64,000 nt of DNA from Brachybacterium paraconglomeratum (GCF_003994255.1 NZ_ML133863.1:1-64000), one strand, 5' to 3'. Numbered from the stretch's first letter, positions 16,607-25,697 are shown. Notes: generated from the sequence alone by a model not told the origin. Made by a program: numbers and translations.

Positions 16607-18784
16607 ATGAACGCTGGCAACCACCCACACCGTCACGACCACGGAGAACCCGGCATGCAGCACTCTCATCCTTCCCCCACGCCTCATGGCGCCCACACCG
16701 GTATTGCTGAGCACGACGCACCCGAGGCGCATCACGACCACGGAACTCACGGAGACCACTCGGGACACGAGGGTCACTCAGGGCACGGGGGCCACGCCGG
16801 GCACGGGGACCACGTCGGGCAGTTCCGGCGGCTGTTCTGGATCAACCTGATCATCGCGGTCCCAGTTGTCGTGTTCTCGCCGATGTTCGCGATGCTGCTC
16901 GGGTACAGCGTTCCCGAGTTCCCCGGCGCTCTATGGATCGCCCCGGTTCTCGGCACAGTCATGTACATCTGGGGCGGCCGCCCGTTCCTCACCGGCGCCG
17001 TTTCCGAGATCCGTTCCCGTCAGCCCGGGATGATGCTCCTGATCGGGCTCGCGATCACGGTCGCGTTCATCGCCTCTTGGGGTGCGACTCTCGGGATCCT
17101 CGACCACCAGCTCGAGTTCTGGTGGGAGCTCGCCCTGCTGATCGTGATCATGCTGCTGGGCCACTGGGTCGAGATGCGTTCCCTCGCCCAGACCACCTCC
17201 GCGCTCGACTCTCTGGCCGCACTGCTGCCGGACATGGCAGAACGCATCGAAGGGGGCGAGCTCGTGAGCGTCTCGCCCAACGAGCTGCAGCGAGGCGACC
17301 TCGTCCTCGTCCGCCCCGGGGCGAGCGTCCCGGCCGACGGCACGATCCGGGAAGGCCGCGCCGACGTGGACGAGTCCATGGTCACCGGCGAGTCTCGCCC
17401 AGTGACGCGCTCCACCGGAGACTCCGTCGTGGCGGGCACCGTCGCCACCGACTCCAGTCTCCGCATCGAAGTCACCGCCACGGGCGACGACACCGCCCTC
17501 GCCGGTATCCAGCGCCTGGTCACCGAGGCGCAGAACTCCTCGTCCCGGGCCCAGCGCATCGCGGATACCGCTGCGGCGTGGCTGTTCTGGTTCGCTCTCG
17601 GCGCTGCCGTGATCACCGCGATTGTCTGGTCGCTGCTCGGGATGCCAGATGAGGCCGTCGTTCGCACGGTGACGGTCCTGGTCATCGCTTGCCCCCATGC
17701 GCTGGGGCTCGCGATCCCGCTGGTCGTCTCCATCGCCACCGAGCGGGCCGCCCGCGGCGGAGTCCTGGTAAAGGACCGTCTGGCGCTGGAAGCAATGCGG
17801 ACAGTCGACGCCGTCCTGTTCGACAAGACCGGCACCCTCACGAAGGGTGAGCCCGTCCTCGCTGAGATCATCACCCGCGGCGTGGACGAGACCGTGATGC
17901 TGACCCTGGCAGCTGCCGCCGAGGCGGAGAGCGAGCACCCGCTCGCCCGCGCCATCGTCGCCAAGGCACAGGCCGAGGGAGCCCAGATTCCTGCGGGCTC
18001 CGACATCAGCTCCACCCCCGCGTTGGGCGTGAGTGCCCAGGTGGACGGGCACGAGATCCGCGTGGGCGGTCCCCGCCTGCTCGAGGAGACCGGAGCGAGC
18101 GAGGTCGAAGAGGCTGAGGCCTGGCGCCGGGAGGGCGCGATCATTCTTCACGTCCTGCGGGACGGTGAGATGATCGGCGGTCTCAAGCTCACCGATGAAG
18201 TGCGCCCCGAGTCTCGCGAGGCCATCGATGCGCTGCACAACTTGGGCGTCGAGGTCGTCATGATCACCGGAGACGCCGAGGCGGTCGCGAACAGCGTCGG
18301 CAAGGAGCTCGGTATCGACCGTGTCTTCGCCGGGGTGCGACCCGAGGATAAGTCCTCGAAGGTCGCCCAGCTCCAGAAGGAGGGCAAGAAGGTCGCGATG
18401 GTCGGCGACGGCGTCAACGACGCCCCTGCACTCGCTCAGGCAGATGTCGGCATCGCGATCGGTGCCGGCACCGACGTCGCGATCGCCTCGGCCGGGGTGG
18501 TACTCGCCAGCTCCGATCCGCGCTCGGTACTCTCGGTCATCGAACTCTCCCGAGCCGCCTACCGCAAGATGAAGCAGAACCTCTGGTGGGCCGCAGGCTA
18601 CAACCTGCTGTCCGTGCCACTCGCAGCCGGGATCCTCGCCCCCATCGGCTTCGTGCTGCCTATGTCCGTCGGCGCGATCCTCATGTCCCTGTCCACCGTC
18701 GTCGTCGCCCTGAACGCCCAGCTCCTGCGACGCCTCGACCTGCGTCCGGAAGCGACCGTCGCCGCCATACGAAATCGCCGCTGA
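16607..18784 (+). CDS. copB: P1B-3 copper ATPase CopB with His-rich N-terminus
   Basis: 725 residues from the ATG at 16607 (GGTGGGG upstream); an ATG at 16595 would add four residues and abuts the operator. The N-terminal 70 residues are very rich in His with no HMA domain (repeats of GHxGHGGH type), then membrane segments. The ion-path motif CPH near 363 (VIACPHALGLAIPLV) marks the P1B-3 class. TGES, DKTGTLTKG near 405, SEHPLARAI and [16 protein letters not shown] follow. P1B-3 pumps export copper, with Cu(II) preference in some members. It has its own CsoR operator. Confidence 0.95.
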   Translation: MNAGNHPHRHDHGEPGMQHSHPSPTPHGAHTGIAEHDAPEAHHDHGTHGDHSGHEGHSGHGGHAGHGDHVGQFRRLFWINLIIAVPVVVFSPMFAMLLGYSVPEFPGALWIAPVLGTVMYIWGGRPFLTGAVSEIRSRQPGMMLLIGLAITVAFIASWGATLGILDHQLEFWWELALLIVIMLLGHWVEMRSLAQTTSALDSLAALLPDMAERIEGGELVSVSPNELQRGDLVLVRPGASVPADGTIREGRADVDESMVTGESRPVTRSTGDSVVAGTVATDSSLRIEVTATGDDTALAGIQRLVTEAQNSSSRAQRIADTAAAWLFWFALGAAVITAIVWSLLGMPDEAVVRTVTVLVIACPHALGLAIPLVVSIATERAARGGVLVKDRLALEAMRTVDAVLFDKTGTLTKGEPVLAEIITRGVDETVMLTLAAAAEAESEHPLARAIVAKAQAEGAQIPAGSDISSTPALGVSAQVDGHEIRVGGPRLLEETGASEVEEAEAWRREGAIILHVLRDGEMIGGLKLTDEVRPESREAIDALHNLGVEVVMITGDAEAVANSVGKELGIDRVFAGVRPEDKSSKVAQLQKEGKKVAMVGDGVNDAPALAQADVGIAIGAGTDVAIASAGVVLASSDPRSVLSVIELSRAAYRKMKQNLWWAAGYNLLSVPLAAGILAPIGFVLPMSVGAILMSLSTVVVALNAQLLRRLDLRPEATVAAIRNRR

Positions 18785-18810
18785 TCCTCTCTCACCGAAC
18801 GGAAATACTG

Positions 18811-19140
18811 ATGACCACTGTCCCTGAAACCGCAGAAGACCAGGCCTGCCACAGCGGGCCCCACGGATACATCCAAGACAAGCCCCGCTACCTCAACCGT
18901 CTCAAGCGCATCGAAGGGCAAGCTCGCGGTATCTCCCGCATGGTCGACGAGGACGTCTACTGCATCGACATCCTCACCCAGATCTCCGCTCTGAACAGCG
19001 CGCTCGAGAACGTTGCGTTGGGCCTGCTCGACGACCATCTCCGTCACTGCGTCCTCGATGCCGCCCGCGAAGGCGGAGACGAGGCCGAGAAGAAGCTGAA
19101 GGAGGCTTCGGACGCAGTACGGCGCCTCGTCAAGTCTTGA
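18811..19140 (+). CDS. csoR: Copper-sensing repressor CsoR
   Basis: 109 residues from an ATG preceded by ACGGAAA. The four-helix CsoR fold has the Cu(I) ligands Cys51, His76 and Cys80 with the same spacing (25 and 4) as the Mycobacterium tuberculosis protein, and the conserved Tyr50 beside Cys51. Apo-CsoR binds GC-rich palindromes such as those at 11498 and 16578, and Cu(I) releases it. The gene lies 26 bp after copB and so is probably made from the operon it controls (negative feedback). Confidence 0.95.
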   Translation: MTTVPETAEDQACHSGPHGYIQDKPRYLNRLKRIEGQARGISRMVDEDVYCIDILTQISALNSALENVALGLLDDHLRHCVLDAAREGGDEAEKKLKEASDAVRRLVKS

Positions 19141-19627
19141 ACCATTCCACCACCACCGACAACGCAATCGATCAACGGCACAGCTTTGGATTCGACCAGG
19201 TTGCCCTCGGGCACCACTCACCGCCTTGAGGAACCCGACAACTTCATGAGAATTCGAGCAGGTAACCTCCTTGTCGCGCCGCAGTTCACGGCGTCGCACC
19301 CCTGACAGGTCGCGCGAGAACCTACAGGCGTTCTGCATCACAGCGCCCTCGACCTCGGCCGCTTTCCGGGACGGCGCCTCCAGCGTCTCGCCGCCGCGCT
19401 CGCCGGCCGCCGGGGACCGCGCCCCCGCCGCAGGTCAGGACCGACGTGACCGAGACTCCGCGGCCGTCTCGGTCCGGCCCCTCGCCGACGCCCCCGGGAC
19501 CGCGTCGCCCATGGCTCCCAGCGAGCTCCCCGACACCCTCCCGGCAGATCACGGAAAGCTGACAGCGGCTCTACAGCCTGCGCTTCTAGCTTTCCGGCTC
19601 CACACCAGGAGACCGAGAGGACCCGTC
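19141..19627. other. Gene-free stretch at the right edge of the copper island
   Basis: No convincing gene in about 490 bp. The first part (to about 19270) is less GC-rich. A CTTGAGGA octamer at 19225 recalls the motif at 2417 and 7097, but the second half-repeat is missing. From about 19330 the DNA is very GC-rich, like the downstream core genes. No integrase, tRNA or direct repeat is visible to mark an exact boundary. Confidence 0.55.
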
Positions 19628-20740
19628 ATGGACACCACCGACCCCCGCCGCGTCGGCCGCCCCTATCCCGAGGCGCGCGAGCACACCGTCGCACATAACT
19701 CCGCCGGAGCGGTCCCCTCGGGCACCGCACCGCGCAACAGCTTCGAGGGCCGGCCCCTCCACCACCCGGCCGAGGATGTCGAGGACCAGGGCCTCGCCTT
19801 CGACGTCGGCACTCTGGTCTCCCGCCGCGGCGCGCTCGGCGTGCTCGGCGCGGGCAGCGTCACCGCCGTCCTCGCCGCCTGCACCGGCGGCTCCGCCTCC
19901 ACCACCGGCGCCGCGAGCGATGGGGGAGGGGCGAGCGATGCCGGCGACTCCGGCGCTTCCTCCGAGCTCACTGAGATGCCCGGCGAGACCGCCGGCCCCT
20001 ACCCGGGCGACGGCTCCAACGGCGCCGACGTGCTCGAGACCAGCGGCGTGGAGCGCTCCGACATCCGCTCCTCCATCGACTCGGACACCACCGCCGAGGG
20101 CGTCCCCCTCGACATCACCATGACCATCATCGACATGGCCGGCGGCGACGTGCCGATGGAGGGCGCGGCCGTGTACCTGTGGCAGTGCGACGCCGCCGGG
20201 CAGTACTCGATGTACTCCGAGGGCGTGGAGGAGGAGACCTACCTGCGCGGCGTGCAGATCGCCGACGCGCAGGGCAAGGTCACCTTCACCTCCATCTTCC
20301 CCGGCTGCTACGCCGGCCGCTGGCCCCACCTCCACTTCGAGGTGTTCCCCGACGCGGAGTCGATCGTCGACGCGACCAACGCGATCCTCACCTCGCAGAT
20401 CGCGCTGCCCCAGACGGAGGCGGACGGCGTCTACGAGCTCACCGAGTACGCGGGCAGCGCCGAGAACCTCTCCCAGCTCACCCTCGAGACCGACGGGATC
20501 TTCTCCGACGGCTACGAGCAGCAGCTCGCGTCCCTCTCCGGCGACCTCGATTCCGGCTACTCCTTCGCCATCGACGTCCCGATCGACACCACCACCGAGC
20601 CCGAGGCCGGCGGGATGGGCGGCGGGGGGATGGGCGGCGGCGAGGGCGGACCCGGCGGCACCCCGCCCGAGGGTGCGCCGGGCGAGGGCGCACCGGGCGG
20701 TGCGACCTCGGAGGACGGCAGCGGGACGTCGCAGAGCTGA
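19628..20740 (+). CDS. Secreted intradiol ring-cleavage dioxygenase-like lipoprotein
   Basis: 370 residues. A 60-residue polar N-terminus precedes a twin-arginine-like signal SRRGALGVLG and lipobox LAAC, then a Gly/Ser linker. The dioxygenase domain (about 120-300) starts ETAGPYPGDGS, and the Fe ligands expected for protocatechuate 3,4-dioxygenases are visible as the Tyr of YLRG and CYAGRWPHLHFEVF (Tyr, His, His). The C-terminus is Gly-rich low complexity (GGMGGGGMGGGEGG). ATG at 19628 with GAGAGG upstream. Export of this family is seen in actinobacteria, but the substrate is unknown; no aromatic-degradation genes are close. Confidence 0.82.
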   Translation: MDTTDPRRVGRPYPEAREHTVAHNSAGAVPSGTAPRNSFEGRPLHHPAEDVEDQGLAFDVGTLVSRRGALGVLGAGSVTAVLAACTGGSASTTGAASDGGGASDAGDSGASSELTEMPGETAGPYPGDGSNGADVLETSGVERSDIRSSIDSDTTAEGVPLDITMTIIDMAGGDVPMEGAAVYLWQCDAAGQYSMYSEGVEEETYLRGVQIADAQGKVTFTSIFPGCYAGRWPHLHFEVFPDAESIVDATNAILTSQIALPQTEADGVYELTEYAGSAENLSQLTLETDGIFSDGYEQQLASLSGDLDSGYSFAIDVPIDTTTEPEAGGMGGGGMGGGEGGPGGTPPEGAPGEGAPGGATSEDGSGTSQS

Positions 20741-20880
20741 CGCGGCACCAGCAGGGATGATGCGGCAAGCAGGGCAGACGCGGCTCCGGTCGAGCTGATG
20801 CGGCCTGGAGAGAGCTGACCCGGCACGAGCAGGTCTGACTCGGACGAGCTGCCCACGGCGGCAGGGTGATCAGCAGAAAG

Positions 20881-20936
20881 GGGGCTCCAGCGGCACGCTG
20901 CGGAGCTCAGCTCCTCGCCGTGCCGCTGGAGTCCCC
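20881..20936. terminator. Bidirectional terminator
   Basis: 17-nt arm 20881-20897 pairs with 20919-20936 with one bulged T. It is preceded by AAAG and followed by CTTA, between convergent genes (stops at 20740 and 20973). Confidence 0.75.
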
Positions 20937-20974
20937 CTTATGCAGGCACGTCCTCCTTATGCAGGCACGTCCTC
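20937..20974. repeat. Two tandem 19-bp repeats
   Basis: CTTATGCAGGCACGTCCTC occurs twice back to back (20937-20955 and 20956-20974). The second copy runs into the stop codon of the minus-strand DUF3592 gene. Confidence 0.9.
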
Positions 20975-21476
20975 AAGAGGCAGCGCGCCAGGGGAACGGG
21001 ACGTAGCCGATGATCATCCAGCTGCCGTTGAGGATGATCCCGATGACGGCCAGGAACACCAGGGCGAAGCCGATCCGCATCACCGGGACCCTCGCGGAGA
21101 TGGCGTGCCCGTTCTGCGGCGCGATGAAGCGCTCGGGCCGGTCGCGGTCGTGGAGCACGGTCACGCTCATGCCGCTGCGGTCCACGGTCCCGGCATCGCT
21201 GACCACCGGGTTCGCGCGGACCGTCTGCCCGCGGTCGGTCGTGAACTCGATCGTCTCGACGACGCGGCTGGAGCGGTCCTCCCGGGTGCCGCTGTAGTGC
21301 ACGTGCGAGGAGATCACCCACCCCTCGGCCCGCATCCCGCTCGAGGCCAGACGCCGCGCCCGCAGCAGGTCCCGCACGGCCGAGAACATCATCCACAGCG
21401 CCACCAGCACCAGCAGCAGCACGACCAGCGCGAAGAGCGTCGCGAACGCGCCGAAGCCCAGGCGCACCCCGTCCAT
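20973..21476 (-). CDS. DUF3592 membrane protein
   Basis: 167 residues with two membrane helices (about 10-32 and 133-155) flanking a soluble middle with VVETIEFTTDRGQTV and VTVLHDRDRPERF, the DUF3592 pattern. Function unknown. Its 3' end overlaps a 19-bp tandem repeat. Confidence 0.8.
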   Translation of the reverse strand: MDGVRLGFGAFATLFALVVLLLVLVALWMMFSAVRDLLRARRLASSGMRAEGWVISSHVHYSGTREDRSSRVVETIEFTTDRGQTVRANPVVSDAGTVDRSGMSVTVLHDRDRPERFIAPQNGHAISARVPVMRIGFALVFLAVIGIILNGSWMIIGYVPFPWRAAS

Positions 21477-21606
21477 GGTTCCCCCTTGCTCTCACCCGTC
21501 GGCCCCCGCTGACGTGTCACTCCGACCGAGCGTACCGGGCACGGTGCGGCGCGGGACGGCGGCGGCTAGAGTCGGGACGGAGCATCCGCCCGCGGGAAGG
21601 ACCCTC

Positions 21607-22605
21607 ATGCGACGCAGCATCGTCAACGACCCCGACCAGCTCGTCCCCGAGGCGCTGGAGGGCTTCGTCCTCAGCCATCCGGCCCGCCTCGCCCTCGACG
21701 CCGAGCACCGCTTCGTCCGACGCGCCGAGCCCGCCACGGGCAAGGTCGGCCTCGTCTCCGGCGGCGGCTCCGGCCACGAGCCGCTGCATGCAGGCTTCGT
21801 CGGCCCCGGGATGCTCGACGTCGCGGTCGCCGGCGCCGTGTTCGCGAGCCCCACCGCGCTGCAGGTCCTCGAGGCGACCAAGGCCGCGGACTCCGGCCAC
21901 GGCGTGGTCCAGATCGTCAAGAACTACACCGGCGACGTGCTGAACTTCCGCATCGCCGGCGAGATCAGCGGCGACGACCAGGTCGAGACCGAGATCGTGC
22001 TGGTGGACGACGACCTCGCCACCGACACGGCCGACGGGGGAGGCCCGGGCCGCCGCGGCACCGCCGCCACCGTGATCGTCGAGAAGGTGTGCGGCGCCGC
22101 CGCCGAGGAGGGCCAGGACCTCGCCGCGGTCGCCGAGGTGGGCCGGCGCGCCGCCGCCTCCGCCCGCACCATGAGCCTCGCGCTGACCGCCGGCACCCAC
22201 CCCGGCGACGAGGAGCCCCAGTTCGCCCTCGGCGACGACGAGGTCGAGCTCGGCGTCGGCATCCACGGCGAGCGCGCCGCCCGGCGGGTCCCCTTCACCA
22301 GCGCCGACGGACTCACCGACCTGCTCCTGGACCCTCTGCTGGAGGAGCTGGGCCTGGAGCGCGGCACCGAGGTGCTCGCGATCGTCAACGGCCTCGGCGG
22401 CACCTACCCGCTCGAGCTGAACCTCGTCGCCCGCCGCCTCCACCACCGCCTGGGCGACGCCGGCCTCGCCGTCGGCCGCAGCCTCGTCGGCTCCTACGTG
22501 ACCAGCCTCGACATGCACGGCGTCTCGCTGACGCTGATGCCGCTGGACGAGGAGCTGCGCCGTCTCTGGGACGCGCCCGTCCAGACCCCTGCCCTGACCT
22601 GGTGA
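21607..22605 (+). CDS. dhaK: Dihydroxyacetone kinase subunit DhaK
   Basis: 332 residues. DhaK fold with GGGSGHEPLHAGFVGPGMLD near the N-terminus, NYTGDVLNF, and the His that forms a hemiaminal with dihydroxyacetone in ELGVGIHGE (about residue 220). It binds the substrate; phosphate is delivered through DhaL, encoded next. GGAAGGA precedes the ATG at 21607. The size fits the separate DhaK subunit of a multi-component kinase rather than a fused ATP-dependent enzyme. Confidence 0.93.
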   Translation: MRRSIVNDPDQLVPEALEGFVLSHPARLALDAEHRFVRRAEPATGKVGLVSGGGSGHEPLHAGFVGPGMLDVAVAGAVFASPTALQVLEATKAADSGHGVVQIVKNYTGDVLNFRIAGEISGDDQVETEIVLVDDDLATDTADGGGPGRRGTAATVIVEKVCGAAAEEGQDLAAVAEVGRRAAASARTMSLALTAGTHPGDEEPQFALGDDEVELGVGIHGERAARRVPFTSADGLTDLLLDPLLEELGLERGTEVLAIVNGLGGTYPLELNLVARRLHHRLGDAGLAVGRSLVGSYVTSLDMHGVSLTLMPLDEELRRLWDAPVQTPALTW

Positions 22606-22616
22606 GGAGCACCGCG

Positions 22617-23288
22617 ATGACCGACCACGCCCTGCACGACGACTTCGGCCGTCTCGTCGTCACGACCCTTCGCGAGAGCCTCGAGGGTGCCGCGCCCGCG
22701 CTCGGCGACCTCGACCGCCGTGCCGGAGACGGCGACTTCGGCGACAACGTCCGCGTCGCCATGAAGAACCTCGGCCGCGAGCTCGAGGGCGGCGAGCCCG
22801 CCGACTACCGCGGCTGGGTCACCGCCATGTCCCGCGCCTGGCTCGGCGTGGGCGGCACCTCCGGCCCCCTGTTCGGCATGTTCTACCGTGATCTCGCGAG
22901 GGCCGCCGGCGACGGCGAGGTCCCGGATCTCGCCGCGCTCGCCGAGGCGCTCGCGGCCGGGCAGGCCGTGGTCCAGAAGTACGGCGAGGCCGAGGTGGGC
23001 GACCGCACCATGGTCGACGCCCTCGCCCCGGCCGTCACCGCGCTGCGCGAGGCCGCCGGCTCCGGGGCCGATGCCGTGCACGCGCTCGGCGCCGCGGAGA
23101 AGGCCGCGATCGACGCCGCGAAGGGCACCGCCGAGCTCACCGCCCGACGCGGCCGCGCCAGCTACGTCGGCGACAGCGCGAAGGGAGTCATGGACCCGGG
23201 AGCCTGCGCGATGGCTCTGGTCGTCGGCGCGCTGCGCGCCGCGGCCGGGGCCGACGGGGGAGAGGTCCGCGCCGACTGGATCGGGTGA
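22617..23288 (+). CDS. dhaL: Dihydroxyacetone kinase subunit DhaL
   Basis: 223 residues. All-helical nucleotide-binding subunit with DLDRRAGDGDFGDN (Asp residues that bind Mg-ADP), GGTSGPLFGMF, and the C-terminal GRASYVGDSAKGVMDPGA. GAGGAGC precedes the ATG, 11 bp after dhaK. In PTS-type kinases DhaL holds ADP that DhaM re-phosphorylates; no dhaM follows here. Confidence 0.92.
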   Translation: MTDHALHDDFGRLVVTTLRESLEGAAPALGDLDRRAGDGDFGDNVRVAMKNLGRELEGGEPADYRGWVTAMSRAWLGVGGTSGPLFGMFYRDLARAAGDGEVPDLAALAEALAAGQAVVQKYGEAEVGDRTMVDALAPAVTALREAAGSGADAVHALGAAEKAAIDAAKGTAELTARRGRASYVGDSAKGVMDPGACAMALVVGALRAAAGADGGEVRADWIG

Positions 23289-23366
23289 GGCCCGCGCATC
23301 GTCTCGTGCCTTCGAACTCAGCAGCTCGGCCGGCGACGGGCCATCGGCGGAACGCGGCGGATCGGT

Positions 23367-23567
23367 TCAGCGTCGTGCTCGACGCCGAGTCTTCCGCGGG
23401 TTCTCGGCGAGGATCCTGCGTGCTTTCATCGCGAACTCGTCGGCGAGCTCCAGGAACTCTGCGTCGAGCCGGTCTTCCACGATGAAGCGCTCGTTGCCGC
23501 GGGACTCCATCTGCACGGTGTAGGTCCGAGCGCTGTCATCGGGGCGGGGACGGGAGCCGAGTATCAT
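23367..23567 (-). CDS. Small hypothetical protein
   Basis: 66 residues starting MILGSRPRPDDSARTYTVQ, with AGGAG correctly placed before the ATG at 23567. It has a central acidic/aromatic part (ERFIVEDRLDAEFLELADEFAMKARRIL) likely to form a helix, and a very basic tail (KTRRRARR). I do not recognise a family. The start signal and codon pattern favour a real gene. Confidence 0.55.
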   Translation of the reverse strand: MILGSRPRPDDSARTYTVQMESRGNERFIVEDRLDAEFLELADEFAMKARRILAENPRKTRRRARR

Positions 23568-23763
23568 CGCGATCTCCTCATGCTGGTTCGGACACGAGTC
23601 TACCGAGGAGCCCCGCACGGCCGGAAGGGATGGCGGGCGGCGCCGGCGCGCTCCGGGACATCTCGAGGATCTCCTGGATGAGGATCTCGTTCCGCAGGAC
23701 TGTGGACGACGGCTCCGGACACCTCGCGCACCGCAGACTCGCCCGCTGATAGGTTCGCTCTTC

Positions 23764-24606
23764 GTGTCCGACCTCGCCGCCCTGCTCCCCGATCTCAGCA
23801 CCACCTCGTGGCTGCTGGTGGTGCTCGGCGCGCTGATCGTCGGCTTCTCCAAGACCGCGCTGCCCGGCGCAGGGACCCTCGCCGCAGGCGCGTTCGCACT
23901 GGCCATGCCCGCGAAGGAGTCCACCGCCGCGCTCCTGCTGCTGCTGATCCTCGGCGACATGACGGCGCTGTGGGTGTACCGACGCGAACCGGACTGGCGC
24001 ACCCTCGTGCGCCTGCTGCCCAGCGCCATGGTCGGCGTGATCATCGGCGTGTTCTTCTTCGCCGCGGTCGACGACACGACTGTGCGCGTCACCATCGGCG
24101 TGATCCTGCTGGCGCTGGTCACCCTCACCCTCGTCCGCCGCGCCCAGGCCGCCCGCCGCACCGCGGCGGAGTCGGAGGCGTCGGACCACTCTTCGGCCGC
24201 CGGGCCCGCGACCCGCGCCGAGGCCGAGGGCGGCAGCCGCAAGGGCGCCGCCGCGACTGCGCAGGGCGTCGGCTACGGCCTGCTCGGCGGCTTCACCACC
24301 ATGGTCGCCAACGCCGCCGGGCCCGTCATGTCGCTGTACCTGCTGATGATGCGGATGCCGGTGCTGACCTTCCTGGGCACCTCGGCGTGGTTCTTCGCCG
24401 TGATCAACCTGTTCAAGCTGCCCTTCTCCGCAGGGCTCGGCCTGTTCACCGCCGAGACCCTCGCGATGGACGCGCTGCTCGTGCCGGTCGTGCTGCTGGC
24501 CGCCTTCGCGGGCGCGAAGGTCGCCCGCCGCATCTCCCAGTCGGTCTTCGACAAGCTGGTGCTGGGCCTGACGGTCCTCGCCGCGATCGGCCTGCTCATT
24601 CCCTGA
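23764..24606 (+). CDS. TSUP (TauE/SafE) family membrane permease
   Basis: 280 residues from a GTG at 23764, with about eight membrane segments in two halves. The first half has ALIVGFSKTALPGAGTLA, the family motif, and the second GLLGGFTTMVANAAGPVMSLYL. A hydrophilic, Glu/Ala-rich loop (about 130-165) separates the halves. These proteins move sulfur-containing or small organic anions; the substrate cannot be told here. Confidence 0.87.
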   Translation: MSDLAALLPDLSTTSWLLVVLGALIVGFSKTALPGAGTLAAGAFALAMPAKESTAALLLLLILGDMTALWVYRREPDWRTLVRLLPSAMVGVIIGVFFFAAVDDTTVRVTIGVILLALVTLTLVRRAQAARRTAAESEASDHSSAAGPATRAEAEGGSRKGAAATAQGVGYGLLGGFTTMVANAAGPVMSLYLLMMRMPVLTFLGTSAWFFAVINLFKLPFSAGLGLFTAETLAMDALLVPVVLLAAFAGAKVARRISQSVFDKLVLGLTVLAAIGLLIP

Positions 24607-24638
24607 CCGGGGTCGGGCCCTCACCGCAGCTCGGCCCG

Positions 24639-25616
24639 TCACGGCTCCTCGTCGGCCCCCGCGCCAGCGCCCGGCCCGGCCGACGCCGCCCAGCGGCCGA
24701 GCCGTTCGATCTCCTCCAGCAGCGCGGGTGGATCGATGACCTCGACCGGCGCACCGATCCGGGCCAGGTGCAGCGCCACCCAGGTCAGGTCATCGGCGCC
24801 GGCGCGGAGCACGCAGGCGTCCTCCCCGTCGGCCTCGAGCGTGCCGGAGCGTGCCGGGACGTGGGGTGCGATCTGGTCGTACGGGGCCAGAATCCGCACG
24901 GTGCAGGCGGTGGGGTAGGAGCTGACGGTGATCGACTCCCGCACCGCGGCCTCGATGTCCGGGACGGGGCGGTCGGTGATCGGCAGGGTCGAGGCGCTCA
25001 CCTCGTGCATGCGGTCCAGGCGGAAGGTGCGCCAGTCCTCCCGCTCCAGGTCCCAGGCGAAGAGGTACCAGCGCCCCTCCATCGACAGCACCCGGCGCGG
25101 CTCGAGGCGCCGCTCGAACCGCTCCCCGTCGGCCCGCTCGTAGTCCACCCGCACCCGCACCCCGTCCCGCACCGCGGTGACCAGGGACAGCAACACCTCC
25201 GAGCGGGCGCCGGGAGCGTGGCGGGAGATCACGCCCATCGCCTCGGAGACCGCGCCGACCTCCGCGCGCACGGACGCGGGCAGTATCCGGTCCAGCGCCG
25301 CGAGCGCCCGCAGCGCCTCCTCGTCCAGCCCGTCGATACCGGACGAGGCGGCGAGCCGCAGGCCGACGGCGACCGCGACCGCCTCCGGGGAGCTCAGCAG
25401 CAGCGGAGGCAGGGCCCGGCCCGCACCGAGCTGATACCCGCCGCCGTGCCCGGCCGAGGTCAGCACCGGGTAGCCCATCTGCCGCAGCCGATCCACGTCC
25501 CGGCGCACGGTCCGCGTGGTCACGCGCATCTCGTCGGCCAGCTCGGGCCCGGTCCACACCGAGCGGGACTGCAGCAGCGCCAGCAGCCGCAGCGCCCTCG
25601 TGGTCACGTCGCTCAT
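24639..25616 (-). CDS. HTH/WYL-domain transcriptional regulator
   Basis: 325 residues from the ATG at 25616. HTH_11-type DNA-binding domain at the N-terminus (ELADEMRVTTRTVRRDVDRL), GGYQLG wing, then the WYL domain from about 140 (VRVDYERADGERFERRLEPRRVLSMEGRWYLFAWD) and a C-terminal extension. WYL domains sense small ligands or nucleic acids. It is divergent from a DinB-like gene with a perfect dyad between them, its likely operator and target. Confidence 0.88.
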   Translation of the reverse strand: MSDVTTRALRLLALLQSRSVWTGPELADEMRVTTRTVRRDVDRLRQMGYPVLTSAGHGGGYQLGAGRALPPLLLSSPEAVAVAVGLRLAASSGIDGLDEEALRALAALDRILPASVRAEVGAVSEAMGVISRHAPGARSEVLLSLVTAVRDGVRVRVDYERADGERFERRLEPRRVLSMEGRWYLFAWDLEREDWRTFRLDRMHEVSASTLPITDRPVPDIEAAVRESITVSSYPTACTVRILAPYDQIAPHVPARSGTLEADGEDACVLRAGADDLTWVALHLARIGAPVEVIDPPALLEEIERLGRWAASAGPGAGAGADEEP

Positions 25617-25680
25617 CGCGCCTCCTCCTCCCGCGTCGACCGCTGTCCGGTCCTGGTGGTGCACAGTCTGCCCCGCTTCA

Positions 25681-25697
25681 CGGACAGGATCTGTCCG
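25681..25697. promoter_or_regulatory. Operator candidate between the WYL regulator and DinB-like gene
   Basis: Perfect 7-3-7 palindrome CGGACAG-GAT-CTGTCCG in the 135-bp divergent intergenic region, 64 bp from the WYL start and 54 bp from the DinB start. Confidence 0.65.

Noticed and set aside
19141..19341. Minus-strand open frame at the right edge of the copper island
   Set aside because: No family pattern, and it continues antisense into csoR and copB; treated as non-coding.
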